Position numbers and translations under genes: made by a program. The notes beneath the pieces are model-generated. The model ran no database searches, was not told the DNA's origin, and saw only the letters and a program-made list of their open reading frames with translations. Of a DNA stretch of 8,352 nucleotides, positions 7,049 to 8,352 are shown piece by piece. Source of the stretch: Bacteroidales bacterium UBA3754. GTDB taxonomy: Bacteria > Bacteroidota > Bacteroidia > Bacteroidales > UBA1715. The stretch is from contig DFGI01000058.1 of assembly GCA_002371705.1 (NCBI GenBank), forward strand, positions 1-8,352, given 5' to 3'. The first letter of the stretch is position 1. The number at the start of each line of letters is the position of its first letter.

Positions 7049-7110
7049 TGTAGGGACGCACCGCGTGCGTCCTGTTTGAAATTCTGGGACACATTCAATG
7101 TGTCCCTACA
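7049..7110. repeat. 62-base palindromic repeat unit with nested hairpins
   Basis: Outer inverted ends TGTAGGGAC (7049-7057) and GTCCCTACA (7102-7110) enclose two hairpins. The first is GGACGCAC (7054-7061) with GTGCGTCC (7065-7072) around CGC. The second is GGGACACAT (7086-7094) with ATGTGTCCC (7098-7106) around TCA. This layout resembles the small non-coding palindromic repeats that are scattered in multiple copies through some bacterial genomes. It starts 3 bases after the TAA of the decayed tail and carries no gene. Confidence 0.75.
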
Positions 7111-7119
7111 ACAAATTTG

Positions 7120-7167
7120 TGATGTTTCAGTATGGACGCGGTGCGCCACGTCCATACTGAAACATCA
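7120..7167. repeat. Perfect 19-bp inverted repeat
   Basis: Arm 7120-7138 (TGATGTTTCAGTATGGACG) is the exact reverse complement of 7149-7167, around a 10-base loop that contains a small GCG/CGC hairpin. The 9-mer CGCGGTGCG at 7137-7145 is the reverse complement of CGCACCGCG at 7057-7065 in the neighbouring repeat unit, so the two elements are related in sequence. There is no U-run after it, so it is unlikely to be a simple terminator. Confidence 0.85.
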
Positions 7168-7204
7168 AACGTATAAGGGCAAAAGAGATTCCGTCCTTTA
7201 TTGT

Positions 7205-7236
7205 TTTGTAGAAATCAAAAGGAAATGTTACATTTG
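7205..7236 (+). promoter_or_regulatory. Bacteroidota promoter for the 55-residue protein gene
   Basis: TTTG at 7205-7208, a 20-base spacer, and TACATTTG at 7229-7236 match the -33 and -7 consensus (TTTG / TAnnTTTG) at every fixed base. Transcription would begin near 7243, about 16 bases before the ATG at 7259. This is the strongest promoter match in the window. Confidence 0.75.
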
Positions 7237-7258
7237 CAAAAATAAATTTGAAAAAGAT

Positions 7259-7426
7259 ATGGCAACCGCAATTAAAGCAATTCCAACGTTAAAGGGTAAA
7301 GAAGCCCAAGACTTTCTTCGTCGTGCAGAGGAAAACGAACGAAAGAGAAAAAATGTAATAAATAGTAACGAACACCCGTATTGCCAATTTGCCCTCAAAA
7401 TATTGGGCAAAGCAGGAATGCGATAA
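7259..7426 (+). CDS. Small 55-residue protein, Bacteroidota family resembling antitoxin-type partners
   Basis: Reads MATAIKAIPTLKGKEAQDFL and then a highly charged helix (RRAEENERKRKN), ending in ALKILGKAGMR. I recognise the general form MATAIKxIPxLxGxxAxxF...ILxKA as a recurring small-protein type in Bacteroidota that often sits next to another small gene, in the manner of toxin-antitoxin partners. The function is not established and this link is tentative. The promoter at 7205-7236 fixes ATG 7259 as the start; the same frame is open further upstream to 7076, but that part runs through the palindromic repeats. No partner gene follows: the next sequence is a terminator hairpin and then the trp promoter. 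The gene is therefore an orphan or a leftover of a two-gene unit. Confidence 0.65.
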   Translation: MATAIKAIPTLKGKEAQDFLRRAEENERKRKNVINSNEHPYCQFALKILGKAGMR

Positions 7427-7481
7427 ACACTACAATACACAATGTCTTTTTTACTCGAACGTTGTGAGTTCAAGGAACTTA

Positions 7482-7513
7482 AGTTGTTCGGAATTCCCGA
7501 ACAACTGATTTTT
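7482..7513 (+). terminator. Rho-independent terminator of the 55-residue protein gene
   Basis: AGTTGTTCGG (7482-7491) and CCGAACAACT (7497-7506) form a perfect ten-pair stem around AATTC, followed by GA and TTTTT (7509-7513). It lies 55 bases after the stop at 7426 and upstream of the trp promoter, separating the two units. Confidence 0.65.
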
Positions 7514-7600
7514 CATTCAACTCCCTAAACGCATAGTTAGTTCGCCATTGAAAAATTTTTCCTCGTTCGTCTATTTTTTCAAAAAAATTACAACCAAAAT

Positions 7601-7631
7601 GGTGAACAAATAAAAAAAATCTCTATGTTTG
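7601..7631 (+). promoter_or_regulatory. Predicted trp operon promoter
   Basis: TATGTTTG at 7624-7631 matches TAnnTTTG exactly. The -33 region is weak: GGTG at 7601-7604 with a 19-base spacer matches only the last two bases of TTTG. Transcription would begin near 7638, about 13 bases before the leader-peptide ATG. The stretch between the upstream terminator and this promoter (7514-7600) is AT-rich, including ATTTTTT facing AAAAAAT at 7573-7588, and has no gene. Confidence 0.6.
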
Positions 7632-7650
7632 CGTCAACAAAAAGAACAAA

Positions 7651-7707
7651 ATGAAAGTAATGAATAACAATTTTTGGTGGTGGCAAACTTATGACCGAAT
7701 GTCGTAA
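7651..7707 (+). CDS. Trp operon leader peptide
   Basis: An 18-residue reading frame, MKVMNNNFWWWQTYDRMS, ending at TAA 7705-7707. Three consecutive Trp codons occupy 7675-7683, which is far beyond chance for such a short frame and is diagnostic of ribosome-mediated trp attenuation. An in-frame ATG at 7660 could be the start instead, giving 15 residues. The peptide has no function beyond its translation: when charged tRNA-Trp is scarce the ribosome stalls on the Trp codons and so decides which downstream RNA hairpin forms. It precedes the intrinsic terminator by 33 bases and trpB by about 100 bases. Confidence 0.88.
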   Translation: MKVMNNNFWWWQTYDRMS

Positions 7708-7777
7708 GTAGAGAGGCCATTTCCAAAAACAAAATATAAAGGGGGCTTGTCAATCTTACGACAAGCTCCCTTTTTTT
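7688..7777 (+). promoter_or_regulatory. Trp attenuator: protector, antiterminator and terminator segments
   Basis: Four segments pair in alternative ways. Segment 1, CTTATGAC (7688-7695), pairs with segment 2, GTCGTAAG (7701-7708), as an eight-pair hairpin with one G-U pair and loop CGAAT. Segment 2 extended by one base, TGTCGTAAG (7700-7708), pairs perfectly with segment 3, CTTACGACA (7755-7763), which covers part of the terminator loop and the start of its 3' arm. A ribosome stalled on the Trp codons at 7675-7683 would cover segment 1, freeing segment 2 to pair with segment 3 and blocking the terminator. A ribosome at the stop codon (7705-7707) covers segment 2, so the terminator forms. This corresponds in kind to the Bacteroid-trp leader motif described for this phylum. 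Confidence 0.85.
7741..7777 (+). terminator. Intrinsic terminator of the trp attenuator
   Basis: GGGGGCTTGTC (7741-7751) pairs with GACAAGCTCCC (7760-7770) over eleven pairs, one of them G-U, with an eight-base loop AATCTTAC, followed directly by seven T (7771-7777). It lies 31 bases before the trpB start, so it must be conditional. Confidence 0.93.
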
Positions 7778-7808
7778 GTTGAATTATGAATCGAAAAATG
7801 TTAAAAAT

Positions 7809-8352
7809 ATGAAATCATATCAAGTTGACAACAATGGTTACTACGGAGAATTTGGCGGGGCATACATTCCCGAAATTCTTTACAAGACGGTGGAAGATTT
7901 GAAAAAAGCGTATCTTCCCATAATTGAAAGCGATGCGTTCCAAAAGGAATATCGCGCATTGCTCAAGAACTACGCTGGTCGTCCGTCGTCGCTGTATTTT
8001 GCAAACCGCCTGAGCGAAAAATATGGATGCAAAATTTATTTGAAACGTGAAGACCTGAACCACACGGGGGCCCACAAAATCAACAATGCTCTCGGACAAA
8101 TCCTGATTGCCAAGGCGATGGGCAAAAAGCGTATCATTGCCGAAACGGGCGCTGGTCAGCACGGTGTGGCAACAGCCACGGTGTGCGCCTTGATGAATAT
8201 GCCGTGCAGAATTTATATGGGTGCGACCGACGTGAAACGTCAGCACATGAACGTGGAACGAATGAAAATGCTTGGCGCGGAGGTTTTTCCCGTTGAAAGC
8301 GGAAATATGACGCTGAAAGATGCCACGAACGAAGCCATCCGCGACTGGTGCT
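7809..8352 (+). CDS. trpB: Tryptophan synthase beta chain, 3' end missing
   Basis: Cytoplasmic PLP enzyme that condenses indole with L-serine to give tryptophan, acting in an alpha2-beta2 complex with TrpA. The frame runs from ATG 7809 off the end of the window (181 complete codons). Visible family features are the N-terminal YYGEFGGAYIPE (11-22), GRPSSLYFA (57-65), LKREDLNHTGAHKINN (78-93) with Lys90 as the PLP lysine, AETGAGQHGVATA (111-123) with the catalytic Glu112, and GATDVKRQHMNVERMKMLGAEV (138-159). It belongs to the common TrpB1 type. Expression is governed by the attenuator directly upstream. Having trpB first is the usual trp operon order in Bacteroidales, so trpE, G, D, C, F and A are expected beyond the window. 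An eight-codon ORF (7786-7812) ends in a TGA overlapping this ATG. Confidence 0.97.
   Translation, partial: MKSYQVDNNGYYGEFGGAYIPEILYKTVEDLKKAYLPIIESDAFQKEYRALLKNYAGRPSSLYFANRLSEKYGCKIYLKREDLNHTGAHKINNALGQILIAKAMGKKRIIAETGAGQHGVATATVCALMNMPCRIYMGATDVKRQHMNVERMKMLGAEVFPVESGNMTLKDATNEAIRDWC

Noticed and set aside
7049..7167. CRISPR array
   Set aside because: The repeats are palindromic units of different length without regularly spaced identical repeats or spacers.
7076..7426. 116-residue frame from a non-ATG start covering the 55-residue protein
   Set aside because: Its first 61 codons run through the 19-bp palindrome and upstream of the promoter at 7205-7236; the ATG at 7259 is the supported start.
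7442..7528. 28-residue frame MSFLLERCEFKELKLFG...
   Set aside because: It overlaps the ten-pair terminator stem at 7482-7506, has no recognisable family and no promoter of its own; probably chance.
7815..8246. 143-residue minus-strand frame
   Set aside because: It is the antisense of trpB, whose + strand frame has clear family motifs and codon pattern.

Overview
The window looks like a chromosomal segment of a Bacteroidota organism, probably Bacteroidales. The evidence is promoters of the TTTG / TAnnTTTG type, weak or absent Shine-Dalgarno sequences, a VWA protein paired with a DUF4159 protein, a lipoprotein combining BACON-like and FISUMP-like domains, and a trp operon that begins with trpB behind a tryptophan-rich leader peptide. 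All recognised genes are on the + strand. No rRNA, tRNA, CRISPR array or transposase gene was seen.

Positions 1-4478 hold a compact gene string: the 3' part of tyrS (tyrosyl-tRNA synthetase), a short FNT-family (formate/nitrite transporter) membrane protein, a large VWA membrane protein with intact metal-site residues, and an exported DUF4159 protein whose start overlaps the VWA gene by 14 bases. The first three genes are 7 and 3 bases apart, so the block is probably co-transcribed. VWA and DUF4159 are likely partners at the cytoplasmic membrane or in the periplasm.

Positions 4479-6953 are accessory in character. A predicted promoter leads into a 117-base interrupted inverted repeat (five nested arm pairs, 37 matched bases per side), followed directly by a 70-codon XRE-type helix-turn-helix gene. 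Next come the BACON/FISUMP-like lipoprotein and an AT-rich DUF2971-family gene that ends at a hairpin terminator.

Positions 6954-7513 hold a possible decayed tail of a secreted-protein gene, a cluster of palindromic repeats (including a perfect 19-bp inverted repeat), and a 55-residue orphan protein gene with its own clear promoter and terminator.

Positions 7514-8352 are the start of the trp operon: promoter, an 18-residue leader peptide with three consecutive Trp codons, a complete set of mutually exclusive RNA hairpins (protector, antiterminator, terminator), and the first 181 codons of trpB. This attenuator can be read base by base from the sequence and is the best supported regulatory system here. 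The inverted repeat with its HTH gene is the best candidate for something undescribed.
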